Under the pieces are notes generated by a model. The model did no database searches. It saw only the letters and a program-made list of their open reading frames with translations, and had not been told where the DNA came from. 64,000 nucleotides of DNA from Methanobacterium sp. UBA410 (lineage in GTDB: Archaea > Methanobacteriota > Methanobacteria > Methanobacteriales > Methanobacteriaceae), in the NCBI GenBank assembly GCA_002498385.1, contig DAHH01000015.1, positions 99,309 through 163,308 of the forward strand, in the 5' to 3' direction. The position numbers were made by a program, and so were the translations under genes. The stretch's first letter is position 1. Each line of letters starts with the position of its first letter. Positions 8,768-17,878 of the stretch are shown here, in pieces.

Positions 8768-10411
8768 TCATGTTTTCACATCATAAATCCTCAAACCAGC
8801 TATTTTCCCACCGCTTACCTCTTTATATTTTGATAGAAAGGCTTCATTACCAGAGCTTCCCCAGACGAAGTAGTAATCTATATCGTAGTTTCTAAAATCT
8901 GCCTGAAGATCGCTGTCAGTTTCATTGGGCCTGGAAAATCCGTAGTAACTGGTACCCATGAAGTAGGAGGTGTGGAGGGTTTTCTTGTAGGCACCGTCTT
9001 CAGCATTGCCATTGGATGCAATATTCCCATGCACAGGGTACTGGGCCTCTATAATGTTGCTCCAGTTGTAATACTGGCTTTCAACATAGCTGTTCACCCC
9101 ATTGGAACAAAAGCTCGTTAACCCTGTAACTGGCATTATAAGAAATGAAACAACCATTATTAAGGTTAAAACAGATTTTATTATGCTGTTACAGTTTCTG
9201 TTAAATCTCTTCTTCTTGAAAAAATCTTGTTTAAAGAGCAGATCAAGGAGGCAACCCCCCATGAGCATTAAGAGTATGTAAACGATCCAGAGGTATCTGG
9301 CTTCAAGAACTATGAACAGGTAACCTGCAGAGTAAATTAAAACTGTTGCTACAGGGTAAAGGAAATTTTCAACTGGTATCCCAGCCGAAACCCGATTTCT
9401 AACGGGTTTTATACAGAGAAGGATGTAGATTAAAACTATTAAAAGTGCAAAGCAGGAAAATGACTGGCATATTCCTTTTAAAACAGATGCATTGTACTTA
9501 ATCTTGTTCAGCTGGTAGTTGAAGTAGCCCCATGATTCAAATGGGCTCCAGGACTTCACAGGAAGGTAGGTGGGGTCTTCCCAGGCACTGGTTACGTTGG
9601 TATAGGGCGGCTTAATGAAGCCCTGGTTTACGTACTCTGTGGGATGTCCCACCGATTTTGGCCCCATAACATTGTGATTATACGTTCCCGACGTTCCAAA
9701 AGTTAACTCATCATACTTATCACTTATAACTGCACTCCATGAACCGCTTATTATGAAAAACACCACCAAACCCAAAGAAAGATTTTTAAGCACTGTTTTT
9801 TTGTTTTCAACATCTTTAAGGTAGTGAAATAGGTTGAAAAGTAGGAAGTGGGCTATAAAAAAGGGGAAGGCGTAACTTTTGGTTAAATAGGCCATGCCAC
9901 AGATAACCCCGCAGAGCGCACCATTGTACCACTTGCTGCAGTAATCTGGATCAAATATGAAGTAAAGGTAATAAACCAGAAAACATGCAAGTAAAAGGTC
10001 TACAGGGCTGTAGTTCAGTGCAAAATGTAGTACCACAAGGATCATTGCAAAGAGGATGGAGCTTCTGATCTTTTCATCCATCTCGAACCTGTAGGATAAA
10101 AATCTCACACCTATAAGTGTGAAAAATCCAAATATCAGGGACAGTACCCTGGCAGAGTACAAAACAGATGTAGAGGTAGGGTTTTGTAGGATAAATGGAA
10201 CCAAAAACCATGAAAAAAGTGGACCCCAATATCCATTCACTGCATTTGCGAGATTACCAGCTGCATACAACCTTGCAACTGATATCATGCTTATAACATC
10301 TTTATTAATGAGATCGTAGCGGTAGAAGTTCAGAAGGTAGAACCCCAACACCAAAAATACTGATAAAAACAGAATAAAAAGCATGTCTGTCTTTTTAAGA
10401 CTTTTATTCAA
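8768..10411 (-). CDS. GT39-like membrane glycosyltransferase, 547 aa
   Basis: About ten membrane helices are followed by a C-terminal soluble domain (from about residue 430), the architecture of the ArnT/PMT-like GT-C superfamily. The first external loop after helix one holds DLINKDVISMISVARLYAAG with acidic residues where the family has its catalytic pair, and GYWGPLFSWFLVPF follows, as in dolichyl-phosphate sugar transferases. The start is a TTG at 10411 behind GTGGTGA; a minus-strand TATA box lies about 45 bases upstream. It probably transfers a lipid-linked sugar to a surface acceptor outside the membrane. Donor and acceptor cannot be read from the sequence. Confidence 0.7.
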   Translation of the reverse strand: MNKSLKKTDMLFILFLSVFLVLGFYLLNFYRYDLINKDVISMISVARLYAAGNLANAVNGYWGPLFSWFLVPFILQNPTSTSVLYSARVLSLIFGFFTLIGVRFLSYRFEMDEKIRSSILFAMILVVLHFALNYSPVDLLLACFLVYYLYFIFDPDYCSKWYNGALCGVICGMAYLTKSYAFPFFIAHFLLFNLFHYLKDVENKKTVLKNLSLGLVVFFIISGSWSAVISDKYDELTFGTSGTYNHNVMGPKSVGHPTEYVNQGFIKPPYTNVTSAWEDPTYLPVKSWSPFESWGYFNYQLNKIKYNASVLKGICQSFSCFALLIVLIYILLCIKPVRNRVSAGIPVENFLYPVATVLIYSAGYLFIVLEARYLWIVYILLMLMGGCLLDLLFKQDFFKKKRFNRNCNSIIKSVLTLIMVVSFLIMPVTGLTSFCSNGVNSYVESQYYNWSNIIEAQYPVHGNIASNGNAEDGAYKKTLHTSYFMGTSYYGFSRPNETDSDLQADFRNYDIDYYFVWGSSGNEAFLSKYKEVSGGKIAGLRIYDVKT

Positions 10412-10725
10412 ATTATTTCACCACTTGACATAACATAAAGACTGATCCATCTATTATAAAAAGTTTTAGGTCGCGTTGAACATTTTAATGCACTATTAAT
10501 TTGTGATTCAGATAATTTCTTTGTGATTCAGATATAATTTCATATAAAAAAATTTAAATCAAAAAATTGAGTTAAATCAAACGTGTACAATAACAGAAGT
10601 GTACAATAAGTTTTATACTAGTTTTCCATAAAATAACTTTATCATTAAAAAAAATAACTTTATCATTAAAAGGTATCATCAATGTAACTTAATCTTAATT
10701 AATTTCATTGTATCAAGGTGAAAAA
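10412..10725. other. Divergent promoter region with short duplications
   Basis: This 314-bp gap separates the minus-strand glycosyltransferase from plus-strand guaAB. CTATTATAAA at 10451-10460 is a TATA box for the minus strand, and TTTTATACTA at 10611-10620 a weaker candidate for guaAB. Three near-tandem duplications lie inside: TTGTGATTCAGATA (10501 and 10521), GTGTACAATA (10583 and 10599) and a 20-bp unit at 10631-10650 repeated at 10652-10671. Confidence 0.5.
10451..10460 (-). promoter_or_regulatory. TATA box for the glycosyltransferase gene
   Basis: On the minus strand this reads TTTATAATAG. It lies about 45 bases before the TTG start at 10411, giving a leader of about 20 bases that holds the GTGGTGA site. 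Confidence 0.45.
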
Positions 10726-11652
10726 ATGTTTGATCCATCTGATTTTATAGATGAAGCCATAGAAAACATGAAAAATAAAATTGGCAATAAAAAAGCCATA
10801 ATAGCCTTATCTGGAGGTGTTGACAGCTCAGTAGCATCGGTACTGACCCATAAGGCAATTGGAGATAACCTTACAGCCGTGTTTGTTGATCATGGCCTTC
10901 TGCGAGAAGGAGAATCAAAGTATGTTGAGGAAACCTTTGAAAAAAGGCTTAACTTCATGTGTGTGGATGCAAAGGATGAATTTTTAGGCGAACTTGAGGG
11001 TGTTTCAGACCCTGAGAAGAAGCGGAAGATCATCGGCAAAGTGTTCATACGAGTTTTCGAGAGAATTGCAAAAAAGGAAGGTGCTGAATTCCTTGTTCAG
11101 GGTACAATAGCCCCTGACTGGATAGAAAGCCAGGGAAATATCAAGTCCCACCACAACATAGCCCTGCCTGAAGGTCTCGTCCTCAAGATCGTGGAGCCCA
11201 TAAGGGAGCTTTACAAGGATGAGGTACGAATAGTTGGAAGGGAGCTCGGTATCCCCGATGAAATTGTGGAGAGACAGCCATATCCAGGCCCAGGACTTGC
11301 AGTTCGTATCGTTGGGGATTTAACCCCTGAAAAAATAGAGATCTGCAGGAAGGCCAATGCCATAGTTGAGGAAGAGGTTAAAAAGGAGGGTCTAAACGAA
11401 ACTCTGTGGCAGTACTTCGCAGTTCTAACTGATACCAAGGTAACTGGGGTTAAAGGAGACGTGAGGGACTTTGGATACCTCGTTGTACTGCGGATGGTTG
11501 AATCAATGGATGCTATGACCGCAGATGTGCCTGAACTCCCGTGGAGCATGATAAAAACAATATCACAGCGCATAACAGCCCAAATACCTGAGGTAACCCA
11601 TGTTGCACTCTCTGTAAGCGACAAACCCCCAAGTACCATTGAGTTTGCATAA
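10726..11652 (+). CDS. guaAB: GMP synthase subunit B (ATP-pyrophosphatase), 308 aa
   Basis: Makes GMP from XMP: this subunit adenylates XMP and uses ammonia delivered by a separate glutaminase subunit. The PP-loop SGGVDSS is at residues 29-35, the XMP-binding QGTIAPDWIES near 126-136, and the C-terminal dimerisation domain ends KPPSTIEFA, the usual end for GuaA (PPxTIEWE). The length equals that of archaeal two-subunit enzymes, lacking the class I amidotransferase domain of bacterial GuaA. The ATG at 10726 follows AAGGTGA; an upstream in-frame start at 10708 has no such site. The glutaminase partner is not in this window. Confidence 0.95.
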   Translation: MFDPSDFIDEAIENMKNKIGNKKAIIALSGGVDSSVASVLTHKAIGDNLTAVFVDHGLLREGESKYVEETFEKRLNFMCVDAKDEFLGELEGVSDPEKKRKIIGKVFIRVFERIAKKEGAEFLVQGTIAPDWIESQGNIKSHHNIALPEGLVLKIVEPIRELYKDEVRIVGRELGIPDEIVERQPYPGPGLAVRIVGDLTPEKIEICRKANAIVEEEVKKEGLNETLWQYFAVLTDTKVTGVKGDVRDFGYLVVLRMVESMDAMTADVPELPWSMIKTISQRITAQIPEVTHVALSVSDKPPSTIEFA

Positions 11653-11850
11653 ACCTGAACTGAATGTTTAAGGCTTACTGCAAAACAATTTTCTAGGGAT
11701 ACATTTCATTTTCTAATTTTTTTTTAAACTGTCTTCGCATGGTTTTTCAAGCAAAGACCCCCTGACTGTCCAAGAGTTCCAAGAAAATTTATCTATAATA
11801 TGAACATATAATATAGTAGTATTACAGTAATCCTATTGATTTGTGGGGGG

Positions 11851-12303
11851 ATGCAAATCGAAGCTGAAAAGGTACACATATACTTCCACAAGGATGGAAA
11901 AATAAAAATTGTGGGTAAAATAGAAAAAACAGAGTTAGAATGGAAAAAGATCCTTGATCCTGGAGTTTACAGGATTGCACGTGAAAAAGGTACAGAGCTG
12001 GCCTTTACAGGTAAGTACCACGATTTTCATGGTGATGGGATCTACAGGTGTGCCTGCTGCGGCACGGATCTTTTTGATTCAAAGACCAAGTTTGATTCTG
12101 GAACTGGATGGCCGAGTTTCTGGGAACCCATTGCAGCAGAAAATGTGAAAACTAAGATGGATAGAAGTCTACTCACCAAAAGGGTTGAGGTGCTCTGCGC
12201 CCGCTGCAACGCACACTTGGGCCATGTATTTGATGACGGTCCTCTCCCAACTGGAAAACGTTACTGTATGAACTCCAAATCCCTGGAATTTGTTGAGCGG
12301 TAG
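11851..12303 (+). CDS. msrB: Peptide-methionine (R)-S-oxide reductase
   Basis: Reduces methionine-R-sulfoxide in proteins. The MsrB fold is evident: KTELEWKKILDPGVYRIAREKGTE, then CACC at 67-70 and CARC at 116-119 forming the structural zinc site, FDSGTGWPSFW at 81-91, GHVFDDGP at 124-131 and the catalytic Cys139 in RYCMNS. The N-terminal 25 residues precede the core and look like a short strand-rich extension. The start was taken at the ATG at 11851, directly behind a G-rich stretch; an in-frame TTG at 11836 is possible. It is a single gene with its own leader. The usual resolving system would be thioredoxin. Confidence 0.93.
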   Translation: MQIEAEKVHIYFHKDGKIKIVGKIEKTELEWKKILDPGVYRIAREKGTELAFTGKYHDFHGDGIYRCACCGTDLFDSKTKFDSGTGWPSFWEPIAAENVKTKMDRSLLTKRVEVLCARCNAHLGHVFDDGPLPTGKRYCMNSKSLEFVER

Positions 12304-12478
12304 TTGGAATTTTTGGATCTTAATTTTAAACCATCCTTTTTTACTTATAAAATCCTTATTTATTAAATCCTTATTTATTCTATAAAATCATTAAATAGTA
12401 AATGATCACAAAATGAAACCTGATTAAATTAAGAACTTTACATTTTTTTATAATTTTAATCCCCAAAACGATGATAAA

Positions 12479-13648
12479 ATGATAAGTGGAAAGACGGCCT
12501 ACCTTAAAAGGTTAACTTCGCGGATGAAGATGCAGTCTGTGGATGTTGGACGGGAACTTGAAGGCAGCACACCTCCCTCAGTTTTTATAGGAAGCTGGAA
12601 CTATCCCAAGGTCTATGCAGGTCCCATGATTGCACCTTTACAGGGTGATACTGCCATAATGGACATGCCAGAGTCGTGGATACCCCAAGAGAAAAGTCAA
12701 AATGACATAATAGGTTACAGGATGAATCTTGTGAGGGGAAAACAGCAGGTGGGGATCCATGACCTTGAAAACGGTTTTGTTGAGAAACTGCGGGACATAT
12801 CGCTTGCATCCAAGTCCATAGGAAGCGAAGCAGAGTTTGGGAGCAAACCGAGGGGTCTTTTTTTCAGCGATGAACACGCCCCACATGGCCCAAGTGCCTT
12901 AATTCAGAAATTTGACATAGACAACGTGAAGTGGGACCATCAACTTGAGAAAGTCTACTACGACAGTGATCTGAGGGCTGCAGATGCTCTGATGAACCTT
13001 CACAACAAAGGGGTTCCATTTTCCAAGGTGCAGAAGGCGTTCTCTGTTGGCGCAATGGGTGTGGACAAGAGAAGACGGCTTGTACCCACAAGATGGTCAA
13101 TCACAGCCTGTGACAGTACCATAGCAGATCTGTTACTTCGTGATGTGAGACAGTACGATATTCTGGATGTTCACCGTGTTTACGAGTTTAAAAGCCTGAA
13201 CAACTACTACGCAGTGATACTTATGCCAACTGAGTGGCAGTACGAATGGATGGAAGCGTTTTTACATGTGCTGGGTAAAGAAGAGCTGATATTTTCAGAC
13301 TACGAACACAACGCAGGTAAAAAGGGTTATTCAATCGTTGGAGGATGTTACTACACCTGCAAAATGGCAGTTCTTGAAGCTCTGGCCCGGGAAAAAGTAC
13401 AGGCAGGTGTCATCGTGCTCAGAGAAGCTTACAATGGGTACGTTCCCCTTGGGGTGTTTAACGTCAGGGAAAACATTCGAAACGCCATGAGTCAGCCTGC
13501 AAGGGAGTTTGAAGATATAAAAACAGCTCTTGCATACATCTCAACCAAGCTGGAACTGCCTGTGGAACGCTTCGTGAAACAAAGCAACCTGCTTAAAGAG
13601 GTTTTACAGTCAAAACAGACAACTCTGGATAGTTTTATGTCAAATTAA
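12479..13648 (+). CDS. nreA: NreA-type DNA repair protein with PCNA-binding tail
   Basis: Matches the archaeal Nre family (N-terminal DUF650 and C-terminal DUF651): SVFIGSWNYPKVYAGPM near residues 34-50, GSKPRGLFFSDEHAPHGPSA near 120-140, VGAMGVDKRRRLVPTRWSITA near 187-210, and GGCYYTCKMAVLEAL near 289-303. The C-terminus QTTLDSFM (380-387) is a PIP box, the PCNA clamp-binding motif described for Nre proteins. Family work links NreA to resistance to DNA-damaging agents. The N-terminal zinc finger found in some homologues is absent here, and the upstream frame has no start that would restore it. The start has only a weak ribosome binding site. Confidence 0.88.
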   Translation: MISGKTAYLKRLTSRMKMQSVDVGRELEGSTPPSVFIGSWNYPKVYAGPMIAPLQGDTAIMDMPESWIPQEKSQNDIIGYRMNLVRGKQQVGIHDLENGFVEKLRDISLASKSIGSEAEFGSKPRGLFFSDEHAPHGPSALIQKFDIDNVKWDHQLEKVYYDSDLRAADALMNLHNKGVPFSKVQKAFSVGAMGVDKRRRLVPTRWSITACDSTIADLLLRDVRQYDILDVHRVYEFKSLNNYYAVILMPTEWQYEWMEAFLHVLGKEELIFSDYEHNAGKKGYSIVGGCYYTCKMAVLEALAREKVQAGVIVLREAYNGYVPLGVFNVRENIRNAMSQPAREFEDIKTALAYISTKLELPVERFVKQSNLLKEVLQSKQTTLDSFMSN

Positions 13649-13708
13649 GGAGTTAATAGAAATTATTTTTAAAAGATTTAAAGTAAAATTTTTTTACTAC
13701 TTTAAGGG

Positions 13709-14743
13709 ATGATACAATTGGATCTATTCTACAGAAGGCCATCAAAGGCTGCAAGGGAAGCCATGTGCAGGACAGCCATGAACTTGAGGCATGTGCCTGG
13801 CGGTAGATACGAAGAAACAGCTGCAGCAGAGGAGGGCGTGAAAGATGTAACAGGCCACGATCATACGAAGATCGTGACGAGTGGTAACTCAGCCATACTC
13901 AGTGTTATGAGCACCTTTCCGGGCAAAGTTTTGATTCCAGATCAGGGTGGATGGACCGGATTCAGGAAAATGGCGGAGTTCGTTGGTCGTGAGGTTAGGG
14001 AAGTTCCAACAGAACTGGGAATTATTAACGTGGACGAACTATCCACTTCCCTCAGCGAAAATAAACCTGATGCTCTTTTTATAACTAGTTTTGCAGGTTA
14101 CATGGCAGAACAGCCTGTAAAAGAGATTTATGAGATCTGCAGCGATGCAGGGGTTACCCTTGTTGAGGATGCATCGGGATCTGTGGGTGACAGAACTGGA
14201 AAGCTTGCAAACGGGGACCATGCACACGTTCTGGTGGCATCAACAGGGGCACCCAAAACAGTTAACGTTGGATCCGGTGGATTCATATCAACGAATGACA
14301 AAAAAATCTTTGAGGATGCCAGGGACATTTTAAAGGCCGTGAAGGCCGGTCCTGTAACCTGTGCAGGCATAGCCCAAGAGATCAAAAATGCACCCCAAGT
14401 TCTCGCGAAAACTGCAGAAGCCTGTGAATTTATAAAAAAAGGACTAAAAAATGGTGGGTTAAATAAATTTAGGGATCCCAATGATCTCGGGGCACCCGCC
14501 ATCCTCCACCCTGATAAAAGGGGCATCAACATTTGTATATCAACATCCAGTCCCAAAAAAACAGGTTACAAACTCAGAAAAAGTTTTAAAGTTCATGGAG
14601 GAGGCATAGTGACGGTTTGTCCTCGTTACGAACGAATAATGGTAGATGCCGTTTGTTTGGAGGTAAAAAATCTGGATTTAAAATGTTTAAAACCTGAAAA
14701 TCTCCAAGTGATCATTAAGATAATTGAAGAAACCTTGGTTTAA
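13709..14743 (+). CDS. DegT/DnrJ-like PLP-dependent enzyme, 344 aa
   Basis: A fold-type I PLP enzyme. The Schiff-base lysine is probably Lys183 in STGAPKTVNVGSGGF, and the phosphate/ring-binding acidic block is VEDASGS at 152-158. TSGNSAILSVM near 57-67 is the N-terminal cofactor loop. Compared with sugar aminotransferases of the DegT family it is short and lacks the usual SxxxxKxxxxGEGG pattern in exact form, so the substrate is unclear. It lies 60 bases after nreA on the same strand and could be co-transcribed. I would not assign a reaction beyond PLP-dependent aminotransferase-like chemistry. Confidence 0.7.
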   Translation: MIQLDLFYRRPSKAAREAMCRTAMNLRHVPGGRYEETAAAEEGVKDVTGHDHTKIVTSGNSAILSVMSTFPGKVLIPDQGGWTGFRKMAEFVGREVREVPTELGIINVDELSTSLSENKPDALFITSFAGYMAEQPVKEIYEICSDAGVTLVEDASGSVGDRTGKLANGDHAHVLVASTGAPKTVNVGSGGFISTNDKKIFEDARDILKAVKAGPVTCAGIAQEIKNAPQVLAKTAEACEFIKKGLKNGGLNKFRDPNDLGAPAILHPDKRGINICISTSSPKKTGYKLRKSFKVHGGGIVTVCPRYERIMVDAVCLEVKNLDLKCLKPENLQVIIKIIEETLV

Positions 14744-14782
14744 TTAGGATTAAATTAACTGAAGTTAATTCAATGTTTTAAC

Positions 14783-15313
14783 TCATTTTTCAAGGATAAG
14801 GAGGGCTGTTCTTTCCATTAAAACCCTTAAAATACTGCCTGCAGTTTCAACCTCCATATCTGAAACCTTGTAAATCTTCTTCAGCACTTCCTCATCTGGT
14901 TTGAGGACCTCATCATCACGGGGCCCAAGAATATCCTCAAGCTTTTCCATGATGTTTCCTTCGCAGCCCAGGGCAACAGCACAGATGTTCATTTTTCCTT
15001 CCCTTACTCCCAGAACATCCAGAGCGCGGGATATCTGCCTCTGAGCTGAGATTCTAACGCATATTTCAAGGCCCAAATCCTTTGCAATATTTTCTCCCCT
15101 TGCAAAGGCGTTCTCTGCATGGGTTACAGCGTGCATCACATGCTTTTTACCTGCCACACCATCGGCGTCCATGAGCTGCACAACACAATCCCTGTTTAAA
15201 TCCTTTAACTTTTTCATTACATCCTCAAAGTTCGTTATGTTGGCCCTAAAGCCTGCAATTTGAACTTTTCCATTAACACTATCCTGAATTTTATTGGTTT
15301 GACTTGGATTCAT
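14783..15313 (-). CDS. cgi121: KEOPS complex subunit Cgi121
   Basis: Cgi121 binds the 3' CCA end of tRNA and stimulates Bud32 in the KEOPS complex, which makes t6A37 in ANN-decoding tRNAs. The sequence fits: an N-terminal QIAGFRANITN strand, then VVQLMDADGVAGKKHVMHAVTHAENAFARG near residues 45-74, ICVRISAQRQISRALDVLGV near 85-104, and a C-terminal helix RVLMERTALLILEK. The length of 176 residues is slightly longer than typical because of a 15-residue N-terminus. The ATG at 15313 lies inside the 3' end of the upstream membrane gene (23-bp overlap), so translation is probably coupled. Confidence 0.88.
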   Translation of the reverse strand: MNPSQTNKIQDSVNGKVQIAGFRANITNFEDVMKKLKDLNRDCVVQLMDADGVAGKKHVMHAVTHAENAFARGENIAKDLGLEICVRISAQRQISRALDVLGVREGKMNICAVALGCEGNIMEKLEDILGPRDDEVLKPDEEVLKKIYKVSDMEVETAGSILRVLMERTALLILEK

Positions 15314-15891
15314 CTGATCTACCCCTTAACAGAAGATAAAATATTGATTCTCTGGCACTTTTCACCCTGAAAGACATGTAAATTCCCACCGCACCTTTGA
15401 AGAATTTGAAAATTGCAAAGATCAACTCGAAAAGTACAGAAAACTGGAACAGGAACATCAAAATGGAGGTTACACCCACTAAACTCAGGCTGAAGTTCAG
15501 GTTTGAAACGTTCAGTATGGAAATATCCAAGAGGCTTTTGTTCACATAGCCCAGAAGAATGAACAGGAACAGGCCAACTATGAACTGTATTGTGGACATG
15601 AAAAAGAGTTCTCCTGACCGTATCATTGATTTTTTTCACTTTTTCGTGCATGTTGGTCAGTGTCATGATGCAGGTGAAGCTTAAAAGTGATAGAGTTGCT
15701 GCAACAAGCACAAAAACCTCTATAAAACTTAAAACCTGTTCATAGTCGTGTATTTGGATTGCTCCGAGTATCCATGGAACCGCAAATCCCACTGTAAGGA
15801 TCATGTTCCGGTATGTGGATATTAAGTGACCTACTGCCATTAAAACACGTTTAATGTAGAACAGTCCGGTTCGCGGTTGTAAAGATTTCAT
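15291..15891 (-). pseudogene. Four-helix membrane protein split by a frameshift at an A7 run
   Basis: The 5' part (ATG at 15891) encodes two membrane helices around residues 25-85 ending at NMHEKVKK. That frame then loses hydrophobicity. The frame one base off begins at 15626 and gives SMIRSGELFFMSTIQFIVGLF with two further helices and a basic tail, ending at 15291. Removing one A from the seven-A run near 15628-15634 joins them into one protein of about 200 residues. This may be a true frameshift, a phase-variable homopolymer, programmed slippage, or a sequencing error. The function is unknown; it is upstream of and overlaps cgi121. Confidence 0.6.
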
Positions 15892-16168
15892 GTGATAGGT
15901 TATTGTTGAATTTCTTATTTAAAAGCTGCCAAAATTCCATTCTGGAAACTAATTCTAAAAAAATTAAATTAAATTTTTTTTAAAATGAAATCTTTTGAAG
16001 AAAAGCTTAAAATATTTTTTTTACTTGTTCTTTTAGAGATTTAAAAGTTAAATTAACGCTTAAACCAACTAAAAATAGTTTTAAAACCGTCAATTAATTA
16101 ATTTAAGATTAAAAACTAATTTAAAGGTAAGGAAATTTAGTGAAAGTACCTCATTAGCCTTAACCTAA

Positions 16169-17662
16169 TTAGTTCTCAGCTTCCCTGAGCTTTTTATCGC
16201 TCAATATCTTGTTTATTCCACTTAAAACAGCCTCAACACTGGCCATTATAATGTCCGGCTGGGTGCTTCTGGCGCTCACTATACGGTCCCCGTTTCGAAG
16301 CTTAACAACCACATCAATAAGGGCATCTGTACCCCCCGTTATTGCATCCACATGGTACTCTTCAAGCTCTATATCCACAACATCCTTCATGCTCTTTTTT
16401 ACGGCCACAATTGCTGCATCAACCGGTCCAACACCCACACCTGCTTCAACTTTGTCCATATCATTTATTTTGAGCTTCACAGATGCCGTTGGTGTGACCT
16501 TATTTCCAGCCACAGTTGTGAGCTCTTCAAGTTCAACTGGTTTTTCCGGGAGGATTCCCATGACGTCGTCTGCAATTGCCTGGAGGTCAATGTCGGTAAC
16601 ACATTTTCCCATATCTCCAAGGGATTTTATCCTGCCAAATATCTGGTTGAAGCGTTCATCGTCCACGCGAAGGTCCATCTCCTTGATCTTCTCCCTCACA
16701 ATGTGGGAGCCCACATGTTTTCCCAGGACAAACCTGCGCTTGTGACCCACAAGTTCTGGGGTTATAGGCTCATATGTTTCGGCTTTTTTCATCACACCGT
16801 CTGCATGTATTCCTGATTCATGTGCAAATGCATTTTCGCCAACTATTGGTTTGTTGGGCTGCAGGTACACACCTGTCATCCTTGCAACGCTCTTTGACAT
16901 TTGGTAGAGCATTCCAAGTTTTATCTTCGTTTCAACGTTGTAGAGGGAGTGGAGTGCCACTACAAGTTCTTCAAGGGATGCGTTTCCTGCTCGTTCACCT
17001 ATACCATTTATGGTGACATGTGCCTGAGCTGCACCGGCCTGGAGGCCTGAGAGGGTGTTTGCAACTGCAAGTCCGAAGTCATTGTGGCAGTGCACACTCA
17101 CTGGTACCTTAAGTTCTGCAAGACCTCCATAAAATTTGTAAGAACTTTCTGGAGTTAGCATTCCAACTGTGTCACATGCACAGATCCTTTTGGCTCCAGC
17201 ACCTATTCCTGCCTGGAATACTTCCTTTAAAAATTCAAATTCAGTTCTTGTTGAATCTTCTGCAGATAGTTCAACAGTTAAACCGTGATCAACAGCATAC
17301 TGCGTACAGTCAACTGCAAACCTTTTTACATCTTCCCTTGTCTTGCGAAGTTTGTATTTTATGTGGAGATCCGATGTTGGAACAACCAGATGGACACTAT
17401 CGACTCCACATTCAAGAGCCGCATCAATATCAACTTTAACAGCACGTGCAAAGCTGCATATTTCAGCATCAAGTCCTTCTGAAACTATATTTTTTATTCC
17501 CTGTCTTTCCCCCTCGGATGTTATGGCTGATCCTGCCTCTATAACATCAACTCCAAGTTCGTTGAGCTTTATTGCCATTCTCAACTTTTGATCTGGGGTA
17601 AGGGAAACTCCAGGGGTTTGTTCTCCATCTCTAAGTGTTGTATCAAATATTTTAACGTCCAA
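16169..17662 (-). CDS. cimA: (R)-citramalate synthase
   Basis: Condenses pyruvate with acetyl-CoA to (R)-citramalate, the first step of the pyruvate route to 2-oxobutyrate and isoleucine in methanogens. The DRE-TIM barrel is marked by FDTTLRDGEQTPGVSL at residues 6-21, ICACDTVGMLTPE, and VHCHNDFGLAVANT; the C-terminal LeuA dimer domain carries VGVGPVDAAI and GGTDALIDVVVKLR. The long C-terminus and DAALECGVDSVHLVVPTSDLHIKYKL agree with methanogen CimA more than with isopropylmalate synthase, but a LeuA or homocitrate synthase role cannot be excluded by reading alone. The start is a TTG at 17662 behind GAGGGGAG. Two palindromic sites lie about 90-140 bases upstream. Confidence 0.85.
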   Translation of the reverse strand: MDVKIFDTTLRDGEQTPGVSLTPDQKLRMAIKLNELGVDVIEAGSAITSEGERQGIKNIVSEGLDAEICSFARAVKVDIDAALECGVDSVHLVVPTSDLHIKYKLRKTREDVKRFAVDCTQYAVDHGLTVELSAEDSTRTEFEFLKEVFQAGIGAGAKRICACDTVGMLTPESSYKFYGGLAELKVPVSVHCHNDFGLAVANTLSGLQAGAAQAHVTINGIGERAGNASLEELVVALHSLYNVETKIKLGMLYQMSKSVARMTGVYLQPNKPIVGENAFAHESGIHADGVMKKAETYEPITPELVGHKRRFVLGKHVGSHIVREKIKEMDLRVDDERFNQIFGRIKSLGDMGKCVTDIDLQAIADDVMGILPEKPVELEELTTVAGNKVTPTASVKLKINDMDKVEAGVGVGPVDAAIVAVKKSMKDVVDIELEEYHVDAITGGTDALIDVVVKLRNGDRIVSARSTQPDIIMASVEAVLSGINKILSDKKLREAEN

Positions 17663-17749
17663 CAGGCTCCCCTCTACTTATTTTTTTCCATTGAGAAATA
17701 TTTTTTTTATTGAAGTAGATATCTCATGTGATGTAACATTATATCCGAA

Positions 17750-17767
17750 TGTATCCTATCTGATATA
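17750..17767. promoter_or_regulatory. Palindromic operator candidate 1 upstream of cimA
   Basis: TGTATC-CTATCT-GATATA, inverted half-sites around a six-base centre. It is matched by a second copy at 17783, 33 bases away (about three helical turns), on the promoter side of minus-strand cimA. ATATAAT sequence near 17740 could be the TATA box. Confidence 0.5.
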
Positions 17768-17782
17768 ATAATCATACCCCAC

Positions 17783-17800
17783 TGTATCTTATCTGATACA
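17783..17800. promoter_or_regulatory. Palindromic operator candidate 2 upstream of cimA
   Basis: TGTATC-TTATCT-GATACA, with perfect 6-bp arms around the same six-base centre type as the site at 17750. The two differ at only two positions. Confidence 0.5.
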
Positions 17801-17878
17801 ATCTAACTTGTACTTGAATCCTCTTTTATGAATCATTTTTTCATTTATTTACAGGAATTACCTTTCATATGACTTCTT

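Noticed and set aside
16169..17662. 2-isopropylmalate synthase (LeuA) as the first choice for this gene
   Set aside because: The sequence between the barrel and the C-terminal domain agrees better with methanogen citramalate synthase as I recall it; an enzyme assay or phylogeny would settle it.
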